A program made the translations under genes and the position numbers. A stretch of 47,397 nucleotides of DNA from Methylocystis sp. (GTDB lineage Bacteria > Pseudomonadota > Alphaproteobacteria > Rhizobiales > Beijerinckiaceae): assembly GCA_022843405.1 (NCBI GenBank), contig JALHNQ010000025.1, positions 1 through 47,397 of the forward strand, given 5' to 3'. This document shows, in pieces, positions 8,800-18,252 of the stretch; the stretch's first letter is position 1, and each line of letters begins with the position of its first letter. The notes beneath the pieces are model-generated. The model was not told where the DNA came from, made no database searches, and saw only the letters and a program-made list of their open reading frames with translations.

Positions 8800-9585
8800 T
8801 CAGCGACCGATCTCCTGCAGCGCCATCAGCGACTCGGGCAACACCTGCCCGCCGTCGATCACCAGCGTTTGGCCGGTGATGTAGCCGGCTTCGTCGCTGG
8901 CGAAAAACAGCGCGGCATAGGCGATGTCCTCGACGCTCCCCAACCGGCCTTGTGGAATCGAGGCCGTCATTTTCGCCGCATAGTCCTCGCCGAGCGCGTC
9001 GAGTCCTTCGGTGCGCATATTGCCGGGCAGGACGGCGTTGATGGTGATCCCGAGCGGCGTCAACTCCAGCGCCGCGGTGCGCATGAAGCCAAGTTGTCCC
9101 GCCTTGCTCGCCGCATAATGCGTCCAGCCGGGATAGCCGGTGATCGGGCCGGTGATCGAGGAGGTGAGCACGATCCGCCCCCGGCCGCTGCGCGCCAGCG
9201 CGGGCGTGCAGGCCTGCACGCAAAGGAAGGCGCCGGCGAGGTTGGCGGACAACACCTCGTTCCATTGCGCCAGAGTCATCTCCATCAGGCGGGCGGCGGG
9301 AAAGACGCCGGCGTTGGCGCAGAGAATGTCGATGCCGCCATGCCGCTCGACCGCCGCGCCGGCCATGCGCGCGACATCGCCGGGATCGCCGACGTCGGCG
9401 GAAAAACCGCTGGCCTGTCCGCCATCGGCCCGGATCGCTGCCGCCGTCGCCTCGGCTTGCGCGAGGTCGCGGCCGACCACCAGCACCCGCGCGCCCTTGG
9501 CGGCGAAGACGCGGGCCATGCCGCGGCCAATGCCCCGGCTGCCTCCGGTGACGATCACCGACCGGCCTGCGATTGAGGTGAGCAT
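8800..9585 (-). CDS. SDR family NAD(P)-dependent oxidoreductase
   Basis: A classical short-chain dehydrogenase/reductase of 261 residues. The cofactor loop TGGSRGIGRG is at residues 13-22, the NAG motif (CANAG) near 89, the catalytic Ser in VLTSSITG near 140, and the catalytic YAASK tetrad segment near 156. The C-terminal GYITGQTLVIDGG is typical of FabG-like members. An Arg after the first strand (VVGRD) suggests NADP(H) preference. The physiological substrate cannot be told from sequence. GGAG lies eight bases before the ATG. It may form a two-gene unit with the methyltransferase downstream. Confidence 0.85.
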   Translation of the reverse strand: MLTSIAGRSVIVTGGSRGIGRGMARVFAAKGARVLVVGRDLAQAEATAAAIRADGGQASGFSADVGDPGDVARMAGAAVERHGGIDILCANAGVFPAARLMEMTLAQWNEVLSANLAGAFLCVQACTPALARSGRGRIVLTSSITGPITGYPGWTHYAASKAGQLGFMRTAALELTPLGITINAVLPGNMRTEGLDALGEDYAAKMTASIPQGRLGSVEDIAYAALFFASDEAGYITGQTLVIDGGQVLPESLMALQEIGR

Positions 9586-9871
9586 TTAGCGATCTCCGCT
9601 CGTTATGGACGTTGGCCGCTGCGTAGAACGGCCGCCATCGAGCGGAACTTAGCAGGTCGCATCCGCATCGGCAGGCGGACGAGCTGTTTGATTCCCAAAT
9701 CGCGCGGCGATAACGTCCGCTTCAATGCTTCGAGGCGTTGCGCAAATGAGAATGGTTCCAGGAGTTGCGCAAAGAGATTGATGACGCTCATCGGCGTCGA
9801 TTCGGCGAACTGCCGCTTCCGCGGCGACGAAGCCTTAGAACTCCGCAACTAGGGATTTATTCGACTTTCGG

Positions 9872-10252
9872 TCAGGAAACTCTGCGCGGAAAGGCGATTA
9901 CATTCCCGCCCCGCCTCGATGCGGCGATCACCGACCCTTTGATGTCCGCCGCCGCTTCGCGCACCGAGCGCCGCAAGAAGGAGCCGGCCGAACCGTCATA
10001 GTTCATGCTCAGCAGGTCATGCGCGCATTGCTCCGCGCGAACAAGCGACGTCTCCGCCAACGCCGGAACAGGATCGGTCTCCGACAGATCGGACAATGCG
10101 TTCAATTCGCTCTCCAACTCGCGGCGCGCGAATTCCGGCAGCGCGGCAAGCACTTGCCGCTCGAAATAGGTTCGAAAATTATTGGCAGCCTCCTCAAACA
10201 ACGCCACGGTCCGGTTGTCAGTCGAAAGCTTTGCGCTATTGGGGTACGTCAC
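9872..10252 (-). CDS. Hypothetical protein
   Basis: A 126-residue, mainly helical, acidic protein (MTYPNSAKLSTDNR...). I do not recognise a family. It has no signal peptide or membrane segment; residues 15-60 form probable amphipathic helices, and the end is basic (SRRGGNVIAFPRR). The frame has natural-looking composition and codon use, so I believe it is a gene. The 286 bp between it and the SDR start (9586-9871) holds only an 81-codon open frame on the minus strand (9603-9848) with no recognisable features. Confidence 0.5.
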   Translation of the reverse strand: MTYPNSAKLSTDNRTVALFEEAANNFRTYFERQVLAALPEFARRELESELNALSDLSETDPVPALAETSLVRAEQCAHDLLSMNYDGSAGSFLRRSVREAAADIKGSVIAASRRGGNVIAFPRRVS

Positions 10253-10582
10253 GGCCTACTCCTGTTAACTGCACCTCAGCTTTGACCACCAAGCAACGCG
10301 TTAATTTTGGTTTTCCGCTTCGTACGTCAATTACAGAATTACGGCAAACAAAAGGAGCGCGCTGAAAATAGACCAGCCCCGCCGAAGCTGGCGATCGCGT
10401 TGCGCTCCGTCGCCAGTCAAGGCGCTCGATCGGCGAGCGCCTTCCGTCCAGCATCACGACCGGAGGAACCCGCCGCTCGGCAAATGCCCGAAAACCGGTG
10501 AAGTCGTCAAAACTTGGAAGCTGGCAAGAACGAAATTTCCATGCGTGGCCGGACGACGCCGCACGGCTCGGAAATTTGCAGC
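10253..10582. other. Gene-poor interval of 330 bp
   Basis: No convincing gene. The part nearest 10253 is AT-richer and may hold the promoter of the hypothetical gene. A perfect eight-pair hairpin GGCGCTCG/CGAGCGCC lies at 10421-10441 without a T tract. Open frames on both strands here have no motif, and one overlaps the end of the CDP-alcohol gene out of frame. Confidence 0.4.
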
Positions 10583-11464
10583 TTAGCCCGTGGAAATCGT
10601 GTCGCGGCGCCCCGCCGATCGGCCGCCGGCCGCCGCGCATTGCGGGACGATCGAAATGATCTCGTCTTCGTCCGATGAAAATTCGTCGCTGCGAACATTG
10701 GCGGCCTCATGCTCATGCAGCCGAACGAGGGCGAGGTCACGTCGCACGATCAAGATGAAGACGACAAAGGCGAAAATCGACAGACCTCCGACGACGACGT
10801 CGAGCGCGGCGAAGGAAAGAATGCGTTGCGAGGCGAGTTCATGTCCAAGCAACGCCGCGGAGAGCGACCAGCCCATCACGAACAGCCGAACACCCTTGGG
10901 CTCAAGTCCGTCGGGCGGCCGTTCTTCGCCATGGATCACGACGAGCAAATATTTATACGAGCTGAGCAACAGATAGAGGGAAAGAACGAGCAGCGCCGAC
11001 GGAATCGTGAAATAGGGCGAGAAGCCAAACGCCAGGATCATCAGCGTTTGAGCGACGAGATCCGCAGAATTATTGATGAAATAGCCATAGAACGGGAACG
11101 TGACGCCACGGCGGGCGGAGACGGCGCGCTCCAGACTCTCACCGAGCCAATTGACGACGAGCCCCAAGGCGACAAGCGCCAGAAACCAGTGCGAGCAGCG
11201 GGTTGCGATAAATCCAACGGCGACAAGGAAAGCGCCGGCCAGGCCTACAAACGTAAGATGATTGGGCGATATGACGCGGGGAATTCGCCGTGCGATGGCG
11301 GCGATCAGGCCCGTTTCTTCGGATGACTGGCGATCATTTTTTCGGACGCTCGGCACTGCGACCTCGTCAATGCGCCAGACAAATCTGACGGCGAAATCTG
11401 CGTTTGCACTGATATCCGCGCCGCTACGGAAAACTACGCCTTCAACGGAAATGAATGTCGACAT
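10583..11464 (-). CDS. CDP-alcohol phosphatidyltransferase-like membrane protein, altered active site
   Basis: A 293-residue protein with several membrane segments from about residue 70 to 240 (AGAFLVAVGFIA; FLALVALGLVVNWLG; TLMILAFGF; IPSALLVLSLYLL; a final FAFVVFILIV). Its layout and the NWLGESLER...YGYFINNSADLV stretch near residues 103-135 align with CDP-alcohol phosphotransferases, which join a CDP-linked lipid or headgroup to an alcohol in the membrane. The family motif is DGxxAR-x8-GxxxDxxxD. Here the first two Asp positions appear as Glu and the third as Asn; only the last Asp is clear. It may be an inactive or repurposed homologue. The N-terminal 50 residues and C-terminal acidic tail (SDEFSSDEDEI) are of unknown role. 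It has no co-directional partner close by. Confidence 0.65.
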   Translation of the reverse strand: MSTFISVEGVVFRSGADISANADFAVRFVWRIDEVAVPSVRKNDRQSSEETGLIAAIARRIPRVISPNHLTFVGLAGAFLVAVGFIATRCSHWFLALVALGLVVNWLGESLERAVSARRGVTFPFYGYFINNSADLVAQTLMILAFGFSPYFTIPSALLVLSLYLLLSSYKYLLVVIHGEERPPDGLEPKGVRLFVMGWSLSAALLGHELASQRILSFAALDVVVGGLSIFAFVVFILIVRRDLALVRLHEHEAANVRSDEFSSDEDEIISIVPQCAAAGGRSAGRRDTISTG

Positions 11465-11606
11465 CTTGGCGATTTAAACTCGCTCGGTCAATTGATTTTA
11501 TTGGTTCGTCTCTTTGGACTACGCCACGATCGGTTGGAATTTGTTGGAATTCGCCGGGGCGACTGCGTTTGGCTCCGCAGATGGCGGGCGCCCAACCGCC
11601 GCCGCT

Positions 11607-11765
11607 CTACCTGGCCGCGTTTGACAATCCCGCCGTTTCAATCGTGTGGCGGGCGATCATCGCTTCCTCGTCGGTCGCCGTCACGAAAACCGGAATACGC
11701 GAATGAGGCGCCGAGATCAGCGCGTCATTGCGCGCCTTCGCTGTTCTGTCGAGCGCCAACCCCAA
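11607..11765 (-). pseudogene. Possible gene remnant (52 codons between stops)
   Basis: Within the 364-bp interval 11465-11828, the minus-strand frame between TAA (11766-11768) and TAG (11607-11609) encodes 52 residues with gene-like composition, including APHSRIPVFVTATDEEAMIA. It has no ATG, and I do not recognise a family. It could be the relic of a larger gene or chance. Nothing else was recognised in the interval. Confidence 0.25.
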
Positions 11766-11828
11766 TTAGCCGAGCCGGCGTCGAGCGTGACGACGCGATC
11801 AGTCAGACCTCAACGCCTCCAGGCCGAG

Positions 11829-14800
11829 CTACCAGACCCGGCGACGTTTCTCCGCCGCAAACGTCTTGCCGAGATAGGTCACGCTCTCAAGCTGCAAATC
11901 GCCCTTGGGAAGGAAAGCGTCGGGGCGCGGCTTTAATTCGCCATTCTCGAATTCCAACCCGAGCAGCGCATAGGCCGCCGACAACATGCGCGCCGCGGCG
12001 CCGGTGTACCAACTCCAACCGCCTCGCCCTTCGTAGCCCTCGCCGTTATATACGTCGGCCGGCTGCTGATGCGGCGGCAGGCCGTAAATGTCGGCCGCCT
12101 CGGGCGTCGTCAGCTTGGAAATCGGCGAGATCGCGACCCACGTCTCGAACGCTGTACGAAACAATTCGTCGGCGGCGCGGGTATCGCCGTCCTGTTGCGC
12201 TTGCGCGGCGAGCTTCGCCAATGCATCGACGAACCATGACACGCCATGCGAATATTGGCCGCCGTTTTCGCGCACGCCGGGCGGATATTCGGCGCTGCGT
12301 CCCGGATAGGGCCGCGAATGTTCGTCATAGGGCGGAGCGACGAGCAGCACGCGATCGCCCAGTCCAAGAACGGCGAGGGCTTTCTCAATCGCCTCGCGGC
12401 CGCGCGCGGCGTCGACGGCCCCGGCCAGCGTGGGCCATGACGAGGTCATCGCGCTCATCGGCGCGATTTCTCCGCCGTCGTCGGCATAGGCGCGGATATA
12501 GCGGTCGCCGCGCCAGCAGGTTTCAAGCGCCGCGCGAAGCTTCGCCGCTCTTTCGCGATAACGCTCGGCGCGTTCAGCCTCGCCTTTCGCCTCGAAAATC
12601 GGCGCGATGTCGAGAAGGATGCCGTGCAGGAAGAAACCGAGCCACACGCTCTCTCCGCGGCCTTCGTCGCCGACGAGATTCATTCCGTCGTCCCAGTCGC
12701 CCGTGCCCATTAACGGCAGACCATGCGCGCCGAAGCGATCGAGCGTCCATTCGATGGCGCGCGCGCAATGGCCGAGCAGCGTGTCCTTGTCGCGCGAAGT
12801 CAGCGGCACGGTGGCTTCGCCTTCCTGATCCTTCGGCACGGGATTGGCTTCGAGGAAGGTCTCCACCTCGTCGAGAATGGCGGAGTCTCCGGTTCCGCGG
12901 ACATAGCGGATCGTGACATAGGGCAGCCAGAGATGCGGATCCGATGAATGCGTGCGGTCCGCAAGGCCGGTGCCGCCGTTCGGCGCGCGGTGCCACCATT
13001 TGCACGCGTCGCCCTCGATATATTGATGCGCGGCATGCAGCAGGATTTGCGCGCGGGCGCGCTCGGGCGCGAGATGGATCAGCGGAATGACGTCCTGCAA
13101 CTGGTCGCGGTAGCCCGTCGCGCCCGAACGCTGCGAGGGACCCGTGCGTCCCCAGAGGCGCGCGGCGAGCAATTGATAGGGCAGCCAGTCGTTGACCAGA
13201 CGGTCGAAGTCGGGGCGGTTGGTCTTGATGCGCAACACCGACAGCTGATCGTCCCAGGCGCGGGCGTTCGCCGCGAGTTCGGCATAGGCGTGCTGCGGAT
13301 CGCGCGCATAATCGGCAAGCCGCTTCGCTTCCTCGATCGTCGTCGTCTGTCCGAGCGCGACGACGACGACGGCTTCTTCTCCTGCCGGCACGTCGATTGC
13401 GCCGCTGAAAGCGGCGACCTTTCGTTCATGCGCCGGGGCGCCGGCGTCCGGGTGGCCGTGCTCGACCATGTAAGGCAGATAAGGATCGCGGCTTTCATGC
13501 CCAAGAAAGCGACGCCGCGACGTCTCCGCGAATTCCGCCGGCATCGAGGTCGTTACAAAGGCCCAGCCGCGCACGAAATTATTGCGGGGATTGCGATAGT
13601 AGATGGAACGCACATTCTCGTCGATGATCGACTCCAGCGCGCCGAGACTTTCGTTCGGCGTTTCCGCCAATACGATTTCCATCGCCGGCGTAATTTGCAG
13701 CAGGCGCTCGTGATCGGATCTGTTGCGGATCTTGAGTATCTTGAACTCAATCGGCCGCGTCGGGCTCACAAATACGGTCATCTCAAGATCGAGATGGTCG
13801 CGCTCGGCGTGAAAGACCGCCACTCCCGGCGAAAACGTCACCTGATATTCGGCGTCGCGGCGACGCAGCGGCACAAAGGTCGGACTATGCGCGTCGGTGC
13901 GGGCAAGATCGTAAACGTAGAATTTCTGACCGGCCGGCGCCATGCGGCCCTCGCCCATGCGAAACGGCGTGAAACTGTTCAATCGTGAATTGCCGTGGAA
14001 TGAAAAAATATCGCCGTCATTGCTGAGCACGGCGCCTTGCCCGAAGGCGTTGGCGATGACATGGGCGAAGGGTCGCGGCGTGCCGGGCGCGAGCGTGACG
14101 CTCCGTCCATCTTGAGAAAAAGCGTAGCGCGGTTTTTTGGGCGGCGGCGGCAAAATGAGTCCGCGGCGACGCGACAACGCCTTGTTTAGCGTCTCGGGCG
14201 GCGCGGGCGCGATGCCTAGATGCCGCGCGATGGAATCCGTCGCCCGGCCCATGTCGCGCGCCCAGCCGTCGACGATGATCAGTTCGGTCGCGCCGGCGGC
14301 GGCGAGTTCGACTTCGACGCGCAGGCTGGCGCAAGGTTCGAATCCGTAGAGCAAGCCTTCGTCTCTCGGATCGCGCGGCGCCGCCAATCCAAGCAGGCTG
14401 TCCGGCGCATGCACCGACCCCATTCCATAAAAACGCGACTTCACGTCCTCATAGCCGATGACGGAAATCTGCTCGCCAGCGGCGGCGCCGATGGCGTGAA
14501 AGCCGATCTCGGGCGACAGCCGGCGATCCGACTGGCGGCGCGCCCCGCCCTTGAGCAAACGATTCTGCGCGAAAATCGCATTGAGCGGCCGGACGTACCA
14601 AGTGCCGACATGGATCGCGTTGTAAGCGGCGTCACGTAGCTCGACGCCGGTTTCGTTGAGCACCCATTCGCGGAGCGACGCGAGCGTCAATTTGCGATGC
14701 CGCTGCTCGAGATTGACAATTTTCAGCCGAGTGATTTCGACCGCTTCGTCAGCGGCGAGCGAAACACACGCTTCGACCGCGAATCCGTTGCGCTCCGCCA

Positions 14801-17300
14801 TGAAGAACAAGCAGTTCTCGCCCGCGTCGGTGAGCGAGGCCTGAGCGGCCCGGCAACGGGTCGGCGCCTCGCCGATCGACCACAGCTCGCCGCCGTCTTC
14901 GCGCAGAAACAGGAAGCGTCCGCGCGGATGGGCGTGATCGTCTGGCCGCCGCGTCAGATCGATCGGCGGTCCGCCGCGCGCCACGCCTTCGATGCGTATC
15001 GCGCCCTGCCCGTCTTGGAACCACTCGCTGGTCATCAGCCCGTTGGTCAGTTTCAACGGTCGCGAGCCAGGCACGCCGCCGGCGCCGGTGATGCCTTCGA
15101 TCGTCACTTTCTGGGCGCGCGCCAGCCGTCCGAGAAGGAAGATGACGAGGCCGAAGGCAACGAGGCCGGCGTAGATCAGATAGCCGCTGACCAGATAGGC
15201 ATAGGAAGGCGGCCGCGTATGCGCCAGTTGCTCGGAGGCGCTCCACGCGCCGTCCCAATCCGCGCCGCGGGGAATATAAAAGGGAAGCAGGAGCGGCGCC
15301 CAGGTGCCGAAGCGGCGAATCCCTTCTGGGATCGCACGGCTCGTTTGCGCTTTTCCCAGAAAGCCCGCCGCCTTTTCGTCCGCCACGTCGCCGCCGACGA
15401 AAGAGAGATTGACGAGCGTCGCGACCCGCAGGCCCATATGGTCGAACCAGATCAAAACGCGCAGCGCGTCATAGGCGAGAAGCGCTGTGAAAATATCGAG
15501 GCTCCAGGCGCGGAAATCGGAGTCCGGAAGGATGTAGCTCATCCAGCTCGCGACGCCGGTTCTGATGAGTCCGTCCTGATTGTACCAAGTGGGATCCGGC
15601 GACGCCTTGAGGAACGAATAAATCACCGGCGCCATCCAAAGGCCCCAGCGCAAAACGCGCACGGCGTTTTCGACGAGCATGTCGAGGCCTTGCCAACTCG
15701 CTAGTTTCCGAAGCGGCTGCAGGCTGCGCTCGACGAGCGCGGTCAGGAAAAACAGATTGATCGAAAACAGCGGCGCCGCGAACACCCATTGAATGACGCC
15801 TGAAAACGACTCATCAAACAGCAGCCGCACGCCGCCGTCGACTTTGCCGAGGTCCGTCGCGCCCCATTTCGAAAACAGCGGACGAATGACATAGGCGTTG
15901 ATCGGACGCCCGTCCGCCGCATAGTCGAGCGACGTATAGGCGAAGAACTTCGCCACGATCGTTTCGACCTGCCCCATGTCGAGATACCAGGCGATGGCGC
16001 CGGCGACGAGCGCGCCGAGGAGCGCGCCAAGCGAATAGACTCGCCAGCTGCGCAGATGCTGCCGGCGTCCTTGCGTCAGCGCGGCGAAATCGATCGCCGC
16101 GTCGACGCCGGCATAAGCGAGCGCGCCCGCGACGGCGCCGAACAGAAACCTGTGGCCGCCGCTCGCCGCCGGAAGTCCGATGATCAACGCCAATCCGACG
16201 GCCGCGCCGGCGACCGCGCCGCGAAAATAATTGGACGGATGCAGATAAAGCTCTTTGACGCGCGCGAAAAACGGCGGCGTCGAGTCGGTGCTCTCCACGA
16301 TCGCGCGCGCAAACGGGAAAAGCGCCGCGCCGATCAACGCGCCGCCGACCGGACCGGAGGCGGAAATCACCGCCATGGCTGGCGGGAATGAGACGACCAG
16401 TCCGGCCGCGAGCAGCAGCGCCATGAACACCAGACCGTAGACGGCGCCCTTTTCAGCGCCCGTCCGCCAATCATGAAACACCACGACCTGCAGCGACGGC
16501 GTCGCCCGCAACAGACCGGCCATCGCCTGAGTCACGAGATAGGTTTGGCCCCACAAACCGGCTTGCGCCAACGCCGCCGCCACGGCCGCGACCGCCGCCG
16601 TCGCGGGATAGGGCAAATAGGGCGCGACGAAAAAGGAAACCGAGGTCGCGATATAGGGGGTTAGCGACGCGAGGAACGCCGAAGCGAACAGAACGCCATG
16701 CGGGCGCCACTGTCGCGGAAGAAAGCGGCCCAGTGCGAGAGGCACGCCGACCACGATCGACTCATTGAGCAGAAACAGGACCAGCGTGCGGCCGGCGATA
16801 TTTCTAAAAGCATCCGGGACGTCGAGGCCGAACAGCAGCCCGCCGCCGATCTGAGTGACGACCGGCGAGCCGAGCGCGAGCAAGAGGCAGAACTGCAGCG
16901 GCAAAACAAAAAGCGCCGCGCGCACCGCCATGCGCGAACGCGCCCTTAGCGTGACGACCCCGGCAAGATAGAGAATGGCGGCGGTCCCCGCGCCCACGGG
17001 CGAAAAGCGAAACAGTTCGGCGAAGTTTTCCGGCGCGCGCCACAAGACGCCTGAGCGGTCGCAGAGCAGGGTAAAAATCGCGACGACGAGGAAATCCACG
17101 ATGAAATCGGCCGCCTGGCGCGTGCTCTCGGACGATCGCCGCAGCATAAAAATCGCGGCGCCGGCGAAAAAGCCGGCGACGATCGCATGCTCGCCGCCGC
17201 CCGCCGCCTCCAGCGCCGCGAAGACCGCAAAGCCTGCGCCGATGAGGATGCGCTCAAACACCGCGCCTTTGACGTCCGATTCGCCCCGAATGACGGCCAT
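11829..17300 (-). CDS. Giant membrane-anchored GH94 (cyclic beta-glucan synthase-like) protein
   Basis: An 1,823-residue protein. Residues 1 to about 720 are polytopic (roughly 15 hydrophobic segments). From about 735 the sequence matches the C-terminal part of cyclic beta-1,2-glucan synthases (NdvB/Cgs): two beta-sandwich domains, then an (alpha/alpha)6 barrel of glycoside hydrolase family 94. Signatures are ATGYRDQLQDV, HSSDPHLWLPY, GTGDWDDGMNLVG near residue 1535 (holding the general acid Asp of GH94 phosphorylases), RENGGQYSHG and GGWSWYTGAAARM. In NdvB the GH94 part controls glucan chain length and a GT84 domain makes the chain. No GT84 motif is visible here, so this may be a beta-glucan phosphorylase or length-control protein. 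The ATG at 17300 follows GAGGGG. It stands alone, divergent from the next gene. Confidence 0.85.
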   Translation of the reverse strand: MAVIRGESDVKGAVFERILIGAGFAVFAALEAAGGGEHAIVAGFFAGAAIFMLRRSSESTRQAADFIVDFLVVAIFTLLCDRSGVLWRAPENFAELFRFSPVGAGTAAILYLAGVVTLRARSRMAVRAALFVLPLQFCLLLALGSPVVTQIGGGLLFGLDVPDAFRNIAGRTLVLFLLNESIVVGVPLALGRFLPRQWRPHGVLFASAFLASLTPYIATSVSFFVAPYLPYPATAAVAAVAAALAQAGLWGQTYLVTQAMAGLLRATPSLQVVVFHDWRTGAEKGAVYGLVFMALLLAAGLVVSFPPAMAVISASGPVGGALIGAALFPFARAIVESTDSTPPFFARVKELYLHPSNYFRGAVAGAAVGLALIIGLPAASGGHRFLFGAVAGALAYAGVDAAIDFAALTQGRRQHLRSWRVYSLGALLGALVAGAIAWYLDMGQVETIVAKFFAYTSLDYAADGRPINAYVIRPLFSKWGATDLGKVDGGVRLLFDESFSGVIQWVFAAPLFSINLFFLTALVERSLQPLRKLASWQGLDMLVENAVRVLRWGLWMAPVIYSFLKASPDPTWYNQDGLIRTGVASWMSYILPDSDFRAWSLDIFTALLAYDALRVLIWFDHMGLRVATLVNLSFVGGDVADEKAAGFLGKAQTSRAIPEGIRRFGTWAPLLLPFYIPRGADWDGAWSASEQLAHTRPPSYAYLVSGYLIYAGLVAFGLVIFLLGRLARAQKVTIEGITGAGGVPGSRPLKLTNGLMTSEWFQDGQGAIRIEGVARGGPPIDLTRRPDDHAHPRGRFLFLREDGGELWSIGEAPTRCRAAQASLTDAGENCLFFMAERNGFAVEACVSLAADEAVEITRLKIVNLEQRHRKLTLASLREWVLNETGVELRDAAYNAIHVGTWYVRPLNAIFAQNRLLKGGARRQSDRRLSPEIGFHAIGAAAGEQISVIGYEDVKSRFYGMGSVHAPDSLLGLAAPRDPRDEGLLYGFEPCASLRVEVELAAAGATELIIVDGWARDMGRATDSIARHLGIAPAPPETLNKALSRRRGLILPPPPKKPRYAFSQDGRSVTLAPGTPRPFAHVIANAFGQGAVLSNDGDIFSFHGNSRLNSFTPFRMGEGRMAPAGQKFYVYDLARTDAHSPTFVPLRRRDAEYQVTFSPGVAVFHAERDHLDLEMTVFVSPTRPIEFKILKIRNRSDHERLLQITPAMEIVLAETPNESLGALESIIDENVRSIYYRNPRNNFVRGWAFVTTSMPAEFAETSRRRFLGHESRDPYLPYMVEHGHPDAGAPAHERKVAAFSGAIDVPAGEEAVVVVALGQTTTIEEAKRLADYARDPQHAYAELAANARAWDDQLSVLRIKTNRPDFDRLVNDWLPYQLLAARLWGRTGPSQRSGATGYRDQLQDVIPLIHLAPERARAQILLHAAHQYIEGDACKWWHRAPNGGTGLADRTHSSDPHLWLPYVTIRYVRGTGDSAILDEVETFLEANPVPKDQEGEATVPLTSRDKDTLLGHCARAIEWTLDRFGAHGLPLMGTGDWDDGMNLVGDEGRGESVWLGFFLHGILLDIAPIFEAKGEAERAERYRERAAKLRAALETCWRGDRYIRAYADDGGEIAPMSAMTSSWPTLAGAVDAARGREAIEKALAVLGLGDRVLLVAPPYDEHSRPYPGRSAEYPPGVRENGGQYSHGVSWFVDALAKLAAQAQQDGDTRAADELFRTAFETWVAISPISKLTTPEAADIYGLPPHQQPADVYNGEGYEGRGGWSWYTGAAARMLSAAYALLGLEFENGELKPRPDAFLPKGDLQLESVTYLGKTFAAEKRRRVW

Positions 17301-17505
17301 GGATCCCCTCCGCGCCTCTGTCGCATCCGGCGTTTTTATCGTTAATGGCCGGAATCAGCGCCGATCGTAAGGATTCCCTTGCCGGACGCGGGGGAAAAAG
17401 TCGACTCCCGCCTTCCTCCGGCGCCCTGGCGCTTCGCACCGCCGCCGAGAGCCGCTATAGTCCCAATGCTTTATCGCCCCGGCTGCGTCACGAGGGCATC
17501 AGCGA

Positions 17506-18249
17506 GTGGACGAGATGGAAGAGCCCCTGCCCGCGCCGCCAACCGACACTCGCGACGACGACCTGAAGGACGCTTCCTCCGCCACGCCTGCGGAGCGCCT
17601 CTCGCTTCTTGTCGAACGGGAGCGATTCGCCCGCAAGGACGCAGGTTCGCTTGACGAGCGCATGGCGAGTCTCGCCAGCGCGCTGCGCCGCGCGCGCCTC
17701 GAGAACGCCGAACGCTCCGCCGCCATCTCCGATTTGCGCGCCGCGGAAATCGCCCGTTTGGAAATGCTCGGCGATGCGCTGGCGCCGGTCCTGGCCCAGC
17801 TGCCGGACGACTGCGATATTTTCGACGTGGGGGTGGCCCCAGGGGAAAGGCCGCGCCTGTTCATCGACCAGATCGGCTTTGTCGAAATGGATCGCGATCG
17901 GCGCACCTACCGTTTTCTTCAGGACACGCGTCATGGCCGGGTCGCGCTTTGCGAAAGCGACAACGCCGAGGAGCTGGTCGAGGCGATCACCGCCTATATC
18001 GCGCATCGTCTGATCGAGCGCGAAAAAGCGCTGGCGATCGATTATGCGAGCGGCGGCGCGGCGCAGGCGCTCGCCGTCAAGGCGGCCGCGGCGCGCGACA
18101 GGGCGACGGCGCGCGATGACGACGCATCTTTCTCCAACAAAGTCGCTCGCGTCGCCGCGTTCATGGTGGAATTTTTTGGCGCCGCCGCTTTTTTTGCGCT
18201 GCTGGCCGTATTGGCGGCGTGGATCTATCAGAGCTATTTCACCGGCTGA
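17506..18249 (+). CDS. Hypothetical protein, C-terminal membrane anchor
   Basis: A 247-residue protein starting at a GTG preceded by GAGGG. The first 35 residues are acidic and disordered; residues 35-90 are Arg/Glu-rich and probably coiled coil (RMASLASALRRARLENAERSAAI). A globular part follows (FDVGVAPGERPRLFIDQIGFVEMDRDRRTY), resembling uncharacterised alphaproteobacterial proteins, and residues about 220-243 form one transmembrane helix (FFGAAAFFALLAVLAAWIYQ). The likely orientation is cytoplasmic with a C-terminal tail anchor. It is convergent with the metallophosphoesterase gene, three bases apart. Function unknown. Confidence 0.7.
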   Translation: MDEMEEPLPAPPTDTRDDDLKDASSATPAERLSLLVERERFARKDAGSLDERMASLASALRRARLENAERSAAISDLRAAEIARLEMLGDALAPVLAQLPDDCDIFDVGVAPGERPRLFIDQIGFVEMDRDRRTYRFLQDTRHGRVALCESDNAEELVEAITAYIAHRLIEREKALAIDYASGGAAQALAVKAAAARDRATARDDDASFSNKVARVAAFMVEFFGAAAFFALLAVLAAWIYQSYFTG

Positions 18250-18252
18250 TCT

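Noticed and set aside
8464-9576. Plus-strand open frame of 370 codons over the methyltransferase and SDR genes
   Set aside because: Antisense shadow of two genes with clear family motifs.
9603-9848. 81-codon minus-strand open frame upstream of the SDR gene
   Set aside because: No motif, no clear ribosome site and no recognised family; possible but not supportable.
10236-10640. Minus-strand 134-codon open frame between the hypothetical and CDP-alcohol genes
   Set aside because: Overlaps both neighbours out of frame and shows no conserved pattern; kept only as part of a gene-poor interval.
11492-12916. Long plus-strand open frame (474 codons) opposite the GH94 gene
   Set aside because: It lies antisense to the conserved GH94 C-terminus, is Arg/Pro-rich and has no recognisable motif; high GC makes such shadow frames common.
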